24,901 bases of DNA from RZZS01 sp964498755 (GCA_964498755.1 CAZCIB010000035.1:1-24901), one strand, 5' to 3'. Shown: positions 1-8,143, counted from the first letter of the stretch. The notes: generated by a model from the sequence alone, not told the origin. Translations and numbers: made by a program.

Positions 1-32
1 TGCAAACCACAAACCAAAAGGAGAGACGAGAC

Positions 33-245
33 ATGAAACTCTTAACTTCAGACATAAAAACCCGACTGCTTGAGAACGGGCGATTGCAGGACGAGGTGCG
101 CGGCGCAAACGCCGAACTCGACTTCTTCCCCGTTGTTAAGCTCTTCACGCCGGATTGCAAAGCGCGGGAAAAGGTTTCCGGAACCCGCCGTCGCCTGATC
201 AGCCGTAAACCTCCAGCGTTTCCCGCACGATGCGTTCGACGTTGA
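33..245 (+). pseudogene. Truncated DUF2958-like gene (5' fragment)
   Basis: A strong ribosome binding site (AAAGGAG at 17-23) stands nine bases before this ATG. The first ~41 residues resemble the N-terminus of DUF2958 proteins as I recall them: a start like MKLLT, an 'RLL.NG' segment, and a 'PVVKLFTPD' strand at about residues 33-41. DUF2958 proteins are usually about 100-120 residues long and continue after this point with a Trp-containing stretch. Here the similarity stops and the remainder is basic, low-information sequence that runs into the 3' end of the convergent glycosyltransferase gene. I therefore read it as a gene cut by a rearrangement at about position 157. DUF2958 genes are common on plasmids and integrative elements, so this may be an element edge. 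Family assignment is from memory of the N-terminal pattern; an unrelated short gene is possible. Confidence 0.5.
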
Positions 246-1320
246 ATTCCGTTTCGGCGCGGGTCCGGCTTTTTGCGGCCATTTTACGGCGTAACTCAGG
301 GTCGCCGAGCAGCTTTTCCATTGCGTCTGCGGTTGCGTGCGGGTCCTTGACCGGGACCAGAAGACCGTTTTCGCCGTGCGCCACCGCTTCCCGGCATCCG
401 GGATGATCGGTTGTGACGATGGCGCGCCCCGTTGCGGCGGCCTCCAGCAGGACCTTGGGGATGCCCTCGCCGTAATAAGACGGGTAGACGACAAGAGCGC
501 ACTGCGCCAGAAGCGCCGGCATATCCTCGACCTTGCCCAGCCATTCGACGGCGCCGTCCCGCGTCATCTCCCGCATTTCCTCTGCGGCTATCGCACGCGG
601 GTTGTGCGCCGTCACGCCCCCCGCCACGGCGAATTTCGCGCTTGCGCCTTTGTTTTTCAATAGCCTTGCGGCTTCAATAAAAACGCCGACGCCCTTGTCA
701 TGCACAAGCCGCGTGGGCATCAGGACAAGCGGCGCGTCATTTTCCGGCTCCGGAACATATTTGAAAGCGTGCGTATCCACGCCCGATCCGCGAATGAGAT
801 GCGCGCGCTCCCGCGCAGCGAAACCGCGCCGGATCATCGCCGCCATATCATCGGGATTCTGGAAGATCAGATGAATGTTCTCCCGCTTCAGGGCGCATCG
901 AAGCAAGGGCCCCGTAAAGGCGCGCAGCAGGCGCGGCTTGATTCCCTCGCCGGAAAAGAGATAACCGAGCCCGGCAATCGTATGCGCGATTTTCGGCAAG
1001 CCGAGCCCGAGGGAGGCCAGCCCGGCGAAAAAGGCGTATTTGATCGTAATGGCGTGGAGCGCATCCGGCTTTTGGCTTTTCAGGATTTTGCGCAAGGCGA
1101 GAATGACGGAACATACGGCAAGCGGCGCGGGCCTGCCGGACGTATCGGGCAGGGCGAAACCCCTGAAGCCAAAGCTTGCAAGCTTCTTGTCCTGTTCCGC
1201 GCCCGTACAGGCGACGCTGACTTTATATCCCGCTTCCTGCGCCCCCAACGCCAGCGGCAGACGGTGCGACCAGAACCAGTCCATGTGATTGACGACGTAA
1301 AGTATGTTTTTTTCGCCCAT
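199..1320 (-). CDS. GT4-family glycosyltransferase
   Basis: This 373-residue protein has the two-domain GT-B layout of family GT4 retaining glycosyltransferases, which move a sugar from a nucleotide donor to a lipid-linked or polysaccharide acceptor at the cytoplasmic membrane. The N-terminal domain starts with a hydrophobic strand and an early His (ILYVVNHMD). The C-terminal donor domain shows the R204...K209 pair (TRLVHDKG), which commonly contacts donor phosphates, and an EX7E motif with E285 and E293. It resembles PglA/CapM-type enzymes of O-antigen, capsule or glycan clusters. The gene begins three bases after the epimerase stop and is the last gene of the asnB operon, so it is probably co-transcribed. 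Donor and acceptor cannot be told from the sequence. Confidence 0.9.
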   Translation of the reverse strand: MGEKNILYVVNHMDWFWSHRLPLALGAQEAGYKVSVACTGAEQDKKLASFGFRGFALPDTSGRPAPLAVCSVILALRKILKSQKPDALHAITIKYAFFAGLASLGLGLPKIAHTIAGLGYLFSGEGIKPRLLRAFTGPLLRCALKRENIHLIFQNPDDMAAMIRRGFAARERAHLIRGSGVDTHAFKYVPEPENDAPLVLMPTRLVHDKGVGVFIEAARLLKNKGASAKFAVAGGVTAHNPRAIAAEEMREMTRDGAVEWLGKVEDMPALLAQCALVVYPSYYGEGIPKVLLEAAATGRAIVTTDHPGCREAVAHGENGLLVPVKDPHATADAMEKLLGDPELRRKMAAKSRTRAETEFNVERIVRETLEVYG

Positions 1321-1323
1321 GCT

Positions 1324-2277
1324 TTACGCGGCCTCCGGTTCTTCGGGCTTTTTAAACTCGGCCTCGAGCATGACCTTTAATCCCTCGTCCAGCGTATAGG
1401 CGGGCGTAAACCCGGTTTCTTCAAGCTTGTCCGCGCCGACGACGGTATCGGCGCAGAATTTCCTGACGCGCACGGCGCTGACGGGAAAACGCCGCCCGGT
1501 TATTCTGGCGGCGGCGTCCAGCGCCATGCCGCCCGCAAGGCCAAGCGTATAGGGAAGTTTCGGCCCCGTTCCCCGCAGGCCGATATTTTCGCGCACAAGG
1601 CGCACGAGCTGGTTCATGCTGAGATCGGGCTTGTCGGCGTAATTGTAAAGATGCGCGCCGGGGCCAAGGCCCGATAGATGATGCAGGAAGTCGACGACGT
1701 TTCCGACATAGGCGATGGATTTCCTGTTTTCGCCATTGCCGACCATTATGAAACGTCCACGGCATATTTGATCCATAAGCGTATGGATATTGCCGCGGTT
1801 ACCGGGCCCGAACGTGGCGACAAGGCGTATGACGCCCAGAGAGCGCGCCTGATCTTTTTCCGCCCAGTTCCGGAAAACAAGTTCCGATTCCAGCTTGCTT
1901 TTGCCGTAGTCGTTGAAGGGCTCGGGCGCGCTGTCCTCCCGGGACTCGCCGGCGTTCAGACCGTAAACCGCCACGGTGCTTGTGAAAATAATCCTGTCAA
2001 TGCCAAGCTCTTCAGCGGCGGCGACTATGTTTTCCGCGCCGCCGACATTGACGTCATAATATTTCTGGACGGGCTGGACGTCGTCACGGTGCTCGGCGGC
2101 GAGATGATACACTATATCCACGCCCGCCAGCGCTTTCATAACGGCGTCCCGGTCCGTGACGTCGACGGACGGGTCATGCCGGGTATCCAGTATGACCGTT
2201 TCATGCCCCTTGTGGTTCAGGAGCGCGTCAAGCCTGCCGCCGATAAAGCCGGCGCCTCCGGTGATGGCGATTTTCAT
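1324..2277 (-). CDS. NAD-dependent epimerase/dehydratase (extended SDR)
   Basis: This 317-residue extended short-chain dehydrogenase/reductase probably converts a nucleotide sugar (epimerisation, dehydration or reduction). The NAD-binding Rossmann motif GGAGFIG lies at residues 7-13. The active-site Ser/Thr appears in FTSTVAVYG near residue 100, and the catalytic Tyr-x3-Lys appears as YGKSK near residue 125. Length is normal for the family. It follows asnB with a 21-base gap containing a GGGGAG ribosome binding site, and is followed at once by the glycosyltransferase, so it likely supplies or modifies the sugar that enzyme uses. UDP-glucose/UDP-galactose type 4-epimerase is one option, but the substrate is not determined. 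Confidence 0.88.
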   Translation of the reverse strand: MKIAITGGAGFIGGRLDALLNHKGHETVILDTRHDPSVDVTDRDAVMKALAGVDIVYHLAAEHRDDVQPVQKYYDVNVGGAENIVAAAEELGIDRIIFTSTVAVYGLNAGESREDSAPEPFNDYGKSKLESELVFRNWAEKDQARSLGVIRLVATFGPGNRGNIHTLMDQICRGRFIMVGNGENRKSIAYVGNVVDFLHHLSGLGPGAHLYNYADKPDLSMNQLVRLVRENIGLRGTGPKLPYTLGLAGGMALDAAARITGRRFPVSAVRVRKFCADTVVGADKLEETGFTPAYTLDEGLKVMLEAEFKKPEEPEAA

Positions 2278-2298
2278 GACGCTGCGCTCCCCAAAAAA

Positions 2299-4233
2299 TT
2301 ACTGCTGCCTTAACCATGCCTGAAAACACAGCGCGGTCCAGAGTTTTGTCTGATGATTGCCCTGACCGTTTTTGTGTTCCTTCCATACTGAACTGACAAG
2401 ATCCGGATTTAAATGCCCGTCCTGCCGCATTTTTTTCTCGTCCAGCAGGTCTTCCGCCCAATCTCGTAAATCACCGCGCAGCCATGCGCCGACCGGCATG
2501 TTAAAGCCCTGCTTGGGCCGTTCGAAGAATTCCGCCGGGACGTGTTTTTTTAACAGCTCGCGTAAAAGCCATTTCCCCTTGCCGTTGCGGATTTTGTATT
2601 TTTCGGGGAGGCTCCATGCGAATTCGTAAATCCTTTTATCGAGGAGCGGCGCGCGCGCTTCCAGCGCAACCGCCATGCTCGCCCGGTCGACTTTGACGAG
2701 GATATCGTTGGGCAGGTATGAGAGCGCGTCGCCCGCCATCATCTCTTCGGCGAAAGAAAGTTTTTTCCGCGTACGATAATCCGATGAAAACAACGGGATT
2801 TCGGGTTCGTCCTCCACGTTCAAAACGAGCTGTTCCGGCTCATTCCAGTGGCTCAAAAGGCGTTTATAAATTTCAGCGCGGCTTTCGAGCGGCAGGATTT
2901 GCGCAGCCTTGTGCAGCTTGTCGCCAAATTGCGGGATGCGCGGCATAAGCCGGTCAAGCTCTTCACAGCCGCGTTTTTTAATTTCACCAGCCAGCTTGCG
3001 CCGCAAGGGAAGGGGCAGCCATTTCATCTGGTCATAAATTTTCGGCCCCTCGATATGCCGGTTATAGCCGCCAAACATCTCGTCGCCGCCATCTCCGGAC
3101 AAAGCGACTGTGACTTCCTGGCGCGCGAATTTTGAAACGAGGCAAGTCGGAATAGCGGAAATATCGGCGAAGGGCTCGTCGTAAATATGCGGCAGTTCAG
3201 GAATGACGTTCTGCGCGTCCTGCGCGCCCAGATAAAGCTCATGGTGATCCGTCCCGAGATGCGCGGCGATTTTCTTCGCGTGCTCCGCTTCGTTAAATCC
3301 GGCCTCATGAAAGCCGATCGTATAGGTCTTGACCGGCTTCGAGGATGTCTTTTGCATCAGCGCGGCAACGCAGGAGCTGTCAATCCCGCCGGAAAGAAAA
3401 GCCCCCAGGGGCACGTCGGAAATCATCCGGTCGGAAACGCACGCCGAGAGCAACTCCTCGAAATCCTCGAGGACGCTTTCGTCATTTCCGTTTCGTGTAG
3501 CGGCGCGGCGTTCTTCGAGTATGCGGCTGTGATGCCAGTAGGGCTCAAAAAGTCCGGAGAGATCCGTCCCGGGATCAAGGGAGGAAAGGTTGAGACAGGC
3601 GCGGCAACCTGCGGGAAGCGTCCAGACGTTTTTATAAATGCAATGCGGCGCGGGAACATAGGAATAGCGCATGTATAGCCGCAAGACGTTCCGGTCGATT
3701 TCCCTGCCGAAATCCGGATGCGCGCGCAAGGCTTTGAGTTCGGACGCGAAAACAAGGTCCCGTCCGGCCCAGCCGATATAGAGCGGCTTTTTGCCAAGCC
3801 GGTCGCGAACGAGATGCAGCTGTTTCTCCTTTTTGTCCCAAAGCGCAAAGGCGAACATGCCGTTGAATTTTTGTAAGGCCAGATTCAGCCCCCATTCCTC
3901 GATCGCGGCCAGCATGACCTCGGTATCGGAACGGCCGCGGAAACTATGGCCCTTTTGTTTAAGTTCGTTCATCAGGGCGGGGAAGTTGTAAACTTCGCCG
4001 TTGTAGGTCATCACATAACGCCCCGAGGCCGAGACCATGGGCTGCGCGCCTTCGGGCGAGAGATCGATAATGGACAGACGCTGATGGGCTAAAGCGAGCG
4101 GCAGCTCATTGTCCCCCCAGCTTCCTGCGGCGTCCGGCCCGCGGTGCGACAAGCGGGCGCTCAAAGCCTCTGCAAGGTTGATAACTTGAGAGTTTGTTTT
4201 TTGATACGAGTAGATGCCGCTAATTCCACACAT
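2299..4233 (-). CDS. asnB: Asparagine synthase (glutamine-hydrolysing), AsnB type
   Basis: A 644-residue class II glutamine amidotransferase. The N-terminal glutaminase domain has the essential Cys2 (MCGISG), RGP at 31-33 and YNGEVYN at 77-83. The C-terminal synthetase domain carries the ATP pyrophosphatase loop SGGIDSS at 281-287 and a later SGDGGDEMFGGYNRH segment. The reaction transfers glutamine-derived ammonia to an adenylated carboxylate. Many paralogues in polysaccharide clusters (for example WbpS-like proteins) amidate sugar acids instead of aspartate. The downstream epimerase and glycosyltransferase make that surface-glycan role likely, though a true asparagine synthetase cannot be excluded. 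It is the first gene of a three-gene leftward operon. An imperfect inverted repeat lies just upstream of its start. Confidence 0.93.
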   Translation of the reverse strand: MCGISGIYSYQKTNSQVINLAEALSARLSHRGPDAAGSWGDNELPLALAHQRLSIIDLSPEGAQPMVSASGRYVMTYNGEVYNFPALMNELKQKGHSFRGRSDTEVMLAAIEEWGLNLALQKFNGMFAFALWDKKEKQLHLVRDRLGKKPLYIGWAGRDLVFASELKALRAHPDFGREIDRNVLRLYMRYSYVPAPHCIYKNVWTLPAGCRACLNLSSLDPGTDLSGLFEPYWHHSRILEERRAATRNGNDESVLEDFEELLSACVSDRMISDVPLGAFLSGGIDSSCVAALMQKTSSKPVKTYTIGFHEAGFNEAEHAKKIAAHLGTDHHELYLGAQDAQNVIPELPHIYDEPFADISAIPTCLVSKFARQEVTVALSGDGGDEMFGGYNRHIEGPKIYDQMKWLPLPLRRKLAGEIKKRGCEELDRLMPRIPQFGDKLHKAAQILPLESRAEIYKRLLSHWNEPEQLVLNVEDEPEIPLFSSDYRTRKKLSFAEEMMAGDALSYLPNDILVKVDRASMAVALEARAPLLDKRIYEFAWSLPEKYKIRNGKGKWLLRELLKKHVPAEFFERPKQGFNMPVGAWLRGDLRDWAEDLLDEKKMRQDGHLNPDLVSSVWKEHKNGQGNHQTKLWTALCFQAWLRQQ

Positions 4234-4255
4234 GAAACGCCTTTGCTAACAAACG

Positions 4256-4294
4256 GTATACTTCCCTTCCAGTTATCAGGCCAAGGGAGTATAC
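4256..4294. promoter_or_regulatory. Inverted repeat upstream of asnB
   Basis: The arms are GTATACTTCCCTT (4256-4268) and AAGGGAGTATAC (4283-4294). They are reverse complements apart from one bulged base and are separated by 14 bases. The site begins 22 bases upstream of the asnB start. It could be a repressor operator or, in the asnB transcript, a leader hairpin. No U-tract follows it in either direction, which argues against a terminator. No regulator can be named. Confidence 0.4.
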
Positions 4295-4447
4295 GCGTAA
4301 GATTTTCTCTTTTTGTTTATTTCCCAGAGTAATGAGGTCAGCGTATGCTACACTACAGTTAGCGCCTTATGAATGGAAGGCGCGTATCAAATTTTCGCAA
4401 TTGTTTTTTACGGTTAAGTTCGTGTAGGCTTGGGCTAAAGGGTAGAA

Positions 4448-4840
4448 ATGAGCGAGCAACAATACAATAAAATTCTGGACTATCTTGAGACGCTTACGGG
4501 CGAAATGCGCTCCATGAACGCGCGCATGGACAAGTTCGAGCAGCGCATGGACAAGTTCGAGCAGCGCATGGACAAGCTTGAGCAGCGCATGAACGAGTTC
4601 GATGTTCGAATGGATAAAATTGAGCAGCGCATGGACAAGTTCGATGTTCGAATGGATAAAATTGAGACGCGTTTTGATAACCTGGAACACGATCTGGTGC
4701 GGATCAAAGAAACGACGAACAGGATTGAAGACAAGCTTGATAGCGTCGAGTCGCGTCAGGCCACGCAAACGAAAGAGCTTGTCGGCTTGCGCGTACGCTC
4801 GGACCGCCTTGAAGACCGGGTTTTTGCAGGGAGAGAGTAA
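4448..4840 (+). CDS. Small coiled-coil protein with tandem heptad repeats
   Basis: A 130-residue, highly charged protein with no signal peptide or membrane segment. Residues 20-75 consist of heptads of the form MDKFEQR, with Met and Phe/Leu/Ile at the a and d positions, so a long parallel coiled coil that oligomerises is the clear prediction. Flanking parts also fit helices. The start is supported by AAAGGG seven to ten bases upstream. It is followed after 21 bases by another unknown gene on the same strand. I do not recognise a family with a known task; small cytoplasmic coiled-coil proteins of this sort are common and mostly uncharacterised. The repeat is nearly exact at DNA level (see the repeat entry), so copy number may vary between strains. 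Confidence 0.7.
   Translation: MSEQQYNKILDYLETLTGEMRSMNARMDKFEQRMDKFEQRMDKLEQRMNEFDVRMDKIEQRMDKFDVRMDKIETRFDNLEHDLVRIKETTNRIEDKLDSVESRQATQTKELVGLRVRSDRLEDRVFAGRE
4526..4672 (+). repeat. Seven tandem 21-bp units encoding coiled-coil heptads
   Basis: Seven in-frame 21-base units start at 4526, each beginning ATGGA or ATGAA and encoding one heptad. The first two are identical (MDKFEQR) and the third is nearly so. Units 4-7 alternate two forms and give a 42-base higher-order period (a GTTCGA-ending unit followed by an ATGGATAAAATTGAG unit). A more degenerate unit precedes the array at 4505-4525. Because the unit length is a multiple of three and of one heptad, slippage would change the coiled-coil length without a frameshift. 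Confidence 0.85.
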
Positions 4841-4861
4841 AGCGGCTCTCGTAATCATTTT

Positions 4862-5473
4862 ATGAACATTGATTTCCTGATGACCAAAAAAGGCGAGCCC
4901 GGCCTGATCTGCGACGCGCCTTTTGAAGAAACGCCCCTCGCCGTCATATTTGATGAGAGCTCCCGCCAGCTGTCCGTTGAAATGGAGGAAAATCTGGCGC
5001 TGGTTCTCAATATTCCGTTAGAGGAACAATACCTCGAGGACCTGTCTTATGCGGACCGCATTCATATCGGGATTTTATTTGAGGATGAAATCGCGCACAG
5101 CCTTCAGGCTCCGCTGATCGTTGTCGAGGACGACGTCGACGCGATTACGTCGGGCTTTCCGCCGGTAAGCAAATCCGTGTTGCAATTCGAGAGTTTTGTG
5201 CGCCAATGCGTGAGCGGCCAGCCGATCCACCGCACGGACCTTGGCAACGAAGCTGCGCTGAAAACCGTGATGAGCGGAGAGCAGATGATCGCGCCGCATT
5301 ACGCGCCGGGCCTTGTGCGCGCCCGTAAACTCGAGGCCGCGCCGCGCACGCCCGCCCCGCACAACGCGCCGCAATTCGGCGGTCCCGGAGGCGGCGGGGG
5401 TGGAGGCGGCGGTCCCGCGGTTCAGCCGCAACGTTATTCCACGCGCAAAAAATCCGGCGACGAGGACCGCTAA
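4862..5473 (+). CDS. Unknown protein with poly-glycine C-terminal linker
   Basis: A 203-residue protein I do not recognise. Residues 1-140 look like a compact mixed alpha/beta domain, rich in acidic residues, with hydrophobic strands (for example around 26-30 and 83-87). Residues 150-203 are low complexity: Pro/Ala-rich, then a run of nine Gly, then a basic tail ending in RKKSGDEDR. No signal peptide or membrane helix is visible. No clear ribosome binding site precedes the ATG, so expression may depend on coupling to the coiled-coil gene 21 bases upstream. The ordered N-domain plus flexible tail suggests a protein that tethers or recruits something, but no function is assigned. The G-rich DNA at 5378-5417 could form G-quadruplex structure. 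Confidence 0.65.
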   Translation: MNIDFLMTKKGEPGLICDAPFEETPLAVIFDESSRQLSVEMEENLALVLNIPLEEQYLEDLSYADRIHIGILFEDEIAHSLQAPLIVVEDDVDAITSGFPPVSKSVLQFESFVRQCVSGQPIHRTDLGNEAALKTVMSGEQMIAPHYAPGLVRARKLEAAPRTPAPHNAPQFGGPGGGGGGGGGPAVQPQRYSTRKKSGDEDR

Positions 5474-5478
5474 CCGGA

Positions 5479-5506
5479 TTGACAGGAGCTTCAGGAAGCT
5501 TAACTT
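5479..5506 (+). promoter_or_regulatory. Possible promoter with internal palindrome for dps
   Basis: A perfect TTGACA hexamer (5479-5484) is followed by a palindrome AGCTTC-AG-GAAGCT (5487-5500) and a weak -10 candidate TAACTT (5501-5506) after a 16-base spacer. A palindrome between the two boxes would be a natural operator site, for instance for a peroxide- or iron-responsive regulator, which often controls dps. The -10 match is poor, so this is tentative. Confidence 0.35.
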
Positions 5507-5542
5507 GTTGATAGCAATAAGAATGCAATAAAGGAGAAGGCA

Positions 5543-6007
5543 ATGGCTCAAGGATATATGGACGGCAAGGCGAATAAAGAAGTGGTGGACGGGCTCGCCC
5601 GCGTACTGGCCGATACGTTCGTTCTTTACTTCAAAACCCACGCGCATCACTGGAACGTGACCGGGCCGCAGTTCAAGGCGTTGCACGACATGTTCGAGGA
5701 GCAGTATACCGAGCTCTGGAACGCGACCGACGAGCTTGCCGAGCGTATCCGCGCCCTTGATTCTTACGCGCCCGTCAGCATGAAGGAATTGCAGGAACTT
5801 GCCACGTTGCGCGAAGTCGGCCAGCTGCCTGACGCCGAGGAAATGGTCAAGCAACTCGCCGCGGACAACCGCGCAATCGTCGACTCGATCTTTCCGGCCC
5901 TGCGCGCCGCCGAGGAAGCAGGCGACGAAGCCACGACCGACATGCTCATCGCCCGCGTGCAAATCCATGAAAAAGCCGCCTGGATGCTGGAGAGCATGGG
6001 GAAGTAG
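5543..6007 (+). CDS. dps: Dps family ferritin-like DNA-protection protein
   Basis: A 154-residue four-helix protein of the Dps (DNA-binding protein from starved cells) family. It forms a dodecameric shell that oxidises Fe(II), usually with hydrogen peroxide, and stores iron in the cytoplasm, protecting DNA from oxidative damage. The inter-subunit ferroxidase signature is present: H36-W-N-V, H48, E52, D63 and E67, in the pattern HW...G..F..LH..FEE and D.LAERI. Length is typical. The N-terminus is short and only weakly basic (K9, K12), so direct DNA binding is not obvious. The start has an excellent ribosome binding site (AAGGAG at 5531-5536). The gene is monocistronic in appearance, with its own terminator downstream. 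Confidence 0.95.
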   Translation: MAQGYMDGKANKEVVDGLARVLADTFVLYFKTHAHHWNVTGPQFKALHDMFEEQYTELWNATDELAERIRALDSYAPVSMKELQELATLREVGQLPDAEEMVKQLAADNRAIVDSIFPALRAAEEAGDEATTDMLIARVQIHEKAAWMLESMGK

Positions 6008-6034
6008 TCTTTTAGACGGTAAATTCCACCAAAC

Positions 6035-6065
6035 AAAAGCGCTGCAAGGCTTGCGGCGCTTTTTT
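6035..6065 (+). terminator. Rho-independent terminator after dps
   Basis: A 13-bp stem AAAAGCGCTGCAA (6035-6047) pairs with TTGCGGCGCTTTT (6051-6063) with a single T-G wobble and a GGC loop. The 3' arm merges into a run of six T (6060-6065). It lies 28 bases past the dps stop codon. Confidence 0.9.
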
Positions 6066-6139
6066 ATGCCCAAATTCGTAATTCGTTAACCGGTTCAGTA
6101 TACTATGAGGGAGAAATTTTAATTATGGAATTTTGAGGT

Positions 6140-8143
6140 ATGCCATCCCGTTCAATTGAAAGACTCGTTGACGCAAGGTTGCGTGATCCGGATTTTCTAC
6201 AGGTTCAAGGCAATGTCAGCTCTGAAGCCATGCAAGCTGTGAGGCAGGCTCTTTTCGACATGCCGGAACCTGCGTTGAAGACCTTTCTGAAATCGAAAGA
6301 GCAAATTGTTCTGGGTGACTATAAGGCGTTAAGAAACTTTTGCCATGAACACAGTCTTGGCGATCTGAAAAGAAGGACGGGTGCAGTACAGCTTCCAGCA
6401 GGCGCCGCGCCAGATCTGTTTAATGGCAGGCCTGTAATGCTCTTAAGAACAGATAAGAGCCCGGAAGATATTAGAAAAATCATGCGGCACGAAGCCGGGC
6501 ATGCCCTCGACCATATAAACAATGGATATAGTGGCTTGGGTTCGACGCGCTCTCCTCGTTTCATGCAGGCCGCCGATGATTACCTGGCTCAAAAAAGGGG
6601 AGCTCCCGCGACTGAAGCGGCCTTTCATGGCGACAGAAGCTTCAGGAGAGGGCATATTATAAATTACGATCCAGGCAAGGCTCTGTATGCGGAGCTTTCA
6701 GCAGAAATGTTTAACAAATTTTCCGCTCGCGCTGCGGAGCATGGCGCTGCCGAAGCCGATCGCTTTATGAAAGAAAACTATCTGCAAGCCTGGGATGTTT
6801 ATAAAGAGGAGGTTGTGCCGCAGGTTGGCGCATATATCCGGGCAAACAGAGCGCCGGGGCCAGAGCGGAGGAATGCGCCTGAAAGGCAGTATATCCCTCA
6901 ACCTGAAAGAGAAGCGGACCCTTGGGCAGATCAACGGGAACGCATCCAGGGTTACCGTCCCGCGGTCGGGCGGCCAGAGCCTAGAAGGTTAGAAATCGGC
7001 CCGAAAGATCAGGCAAGAAACCTGGGTCGCCGCATACAAGACCACTTTGGAGAGAGTTTTGTGCCAAGCTACGCAGCGAGTGACGACGGACGTCTGCGTC
7101 TGTTGGCGCCTGATACTTTTAGCAGAGGAAGACTTGCGGAAATTGGATTGAACCCTGAACGTTTGACGCGTCACTCAGGTAATGCGCCAGCCGGAAAGGT
7201 ATTCATAGAAATACCGAGCGCGGAAGTGCAAAGGATTGCAGGTTCTTCACCTCCTAACATGCGCAAAAATTTCCAGCATGCTGCCACGGACAATATAGGC
7301 GTGCCTGCCAGAGCGCCAAGGGGTTTAGGCGTTAAAATTGTTGACGCTATAAAAAATGTTGGGCATCGCTCAGGCGTCGTCGGAGGGGCCGGGTTAGGCG
7401 TAATAGCGGCAGGGGCGACATATGCAATGACAGGCAACAGGGCTGAAGCCGCTGATGCGGGCCTAGACATAGTCATACCCTACCGTGAAGCCGCGCTTGC
7501 CTACGCGGACGGCGACATTGAGAAAGCAGACCGTTCGGCGACGAGTGAAACGGCCTCTCTGGTTGGAACAGGCGTTGGCGCAACAGTGGCGACGGTTGGC
7601 GTGGTCGCTGCTGGAATGACGGCTTGGCCCGCCACTCTGGCTGTTGGCGGCGCGGCTCTTGCTGGCGGCGTTGCCGGAAGTTTTGTTGAGGACGCAAGCT
7701 CTATAAGAGTTCCAAACCCTGTTGTACTCGCTGTGAATTCTACAGATTGGACCGCGCAGCAACTTGCCGACGCTTTCAGTGGAAGCGCAAGTCCCCCTGA
7801 GCCAATGACAGCCCGTGAAGCCAGAAGAATCGCACTGCATATTACGGAGGAAGACCTTTATCATGGCTGGCCCGGAGAGGATCCGCCAAGTCAGGCCCTG
7901 TTCGAACTCCGGAGATACGCGTCAGTTCAGCACGAGTTTAACCAGCGCTTTGACGAGCTGGCCGGGAACGGAGAACTTGAAGCGTTTTTGACAGAAATAG
8001 AGCCTTTCGCGGAAAGGCTTCATGAAGAAGATATCCAACGCCAAAATCTTATTACCGCACAGAATGAAATTTTGGGAAGCTATATTGAAGGAAACGCTCT
8101 CTGGCAGACTAAAGGGATTCCGGCGCAAAATCTAAACAGCTAA
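6140..8143 (+). CDS. Putative zinc metallopeptidase-domain protein with Gly/Ala-rich hydrophobic C-terminal region
   Basis: A 667-residue protein without a recognised full-length family. Residues ~95-195 contain HEAGH (117-121) followed by ALDHI, and an ELSAEMF segment (185-191) giving E185 or E189 as a possible third zinc ligand. This pattern recalls gluzincins of the anthrax-lethal-factor-like (ATLF) group and similar toxin peptidases. Residues 235-285 are a Pro/Arg/Glu-rich linker. A middle domain (~285-370) follows. Residues 411-430 and 472-515 are Gly/Ala-rich hydrophobic stretches of glycine-zipper type that may insert into membranes, and a helical acidic tail closes the protein. There is no N-terminal signal peptide. 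The start is the first possible one after an in-frame stop, with GAGG only one base away. Base composition seems less GC-rich than neighbours. It could be a secreted effector or toxin, but this is inference. Its stop overlaps the end of mltG by four bases. Confidence 0.72.
   Translation: MPSRSIERLVDARLRDPDFLQVQGNVSSEAMQAVRQALFDMPEPALKTFLKSKEQIVLGDYKALRNFCHEHSLGDLKRRTGAVQLPAGAAPDLFNGRPVMLLRTDKSPEDIRKIMRHEAGHALDHINNGYSGLGSTRSPRFMQAADDYLAQKRGAPATEAAFHGDRSFRRGHIINYDPGKALYAELSAEMFNKFSARAAEHGAAEADRFMKENYLQAWDVYKEEVVPQVGAYIRANRAPGPERRNAPERQYIPQPEREADPWADQRERIQGYRPAVGRPEPRRLEIGPKDQARNLGRRIQDHFGESFVPSYAASDDGRLRLLAPDTFSRGRLAEIGLNPERLTRHSGNAPAGKVFIEIPSAEVQRIAGSSPPNMRKNFQHAATDNIGVPARAPRGLGVKIVDAIKNVGHRSGVVGGAGLGVIAAGATYAMTGNRAEAADAGLDIVIPYREAALAYADGDIEKADRSATSETASLVGTGVGATVATVGVVAAGMTAWPATLAVGGAALAGGVAGSFVEDASSIRVPNPVVLAVNSTDWTAQQLADAFSGSASPPEPMTAREARRIALHITEEDLYHGWPGEDPPSQALFELRRYASVQHEFNQRFDELAGNGELEAFLTEIEPFAERLHEEDIQRQNLITAQNEILGSYIEGNALWQTKGIPAQNLNS

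Noticed and set aside
4526..4672. Tandem repeats considered as a CRISPR array
   Set aside because: Units are contiguous with no spacers and form in-frame heptads within one gene.
4367..4858. Minus-strand frame across the heptad repeats
   Set aside because: It is the antisense shadow of a tandem repeat; the plus-strand frame has a ribosome binding site and a coherent coiled coil.
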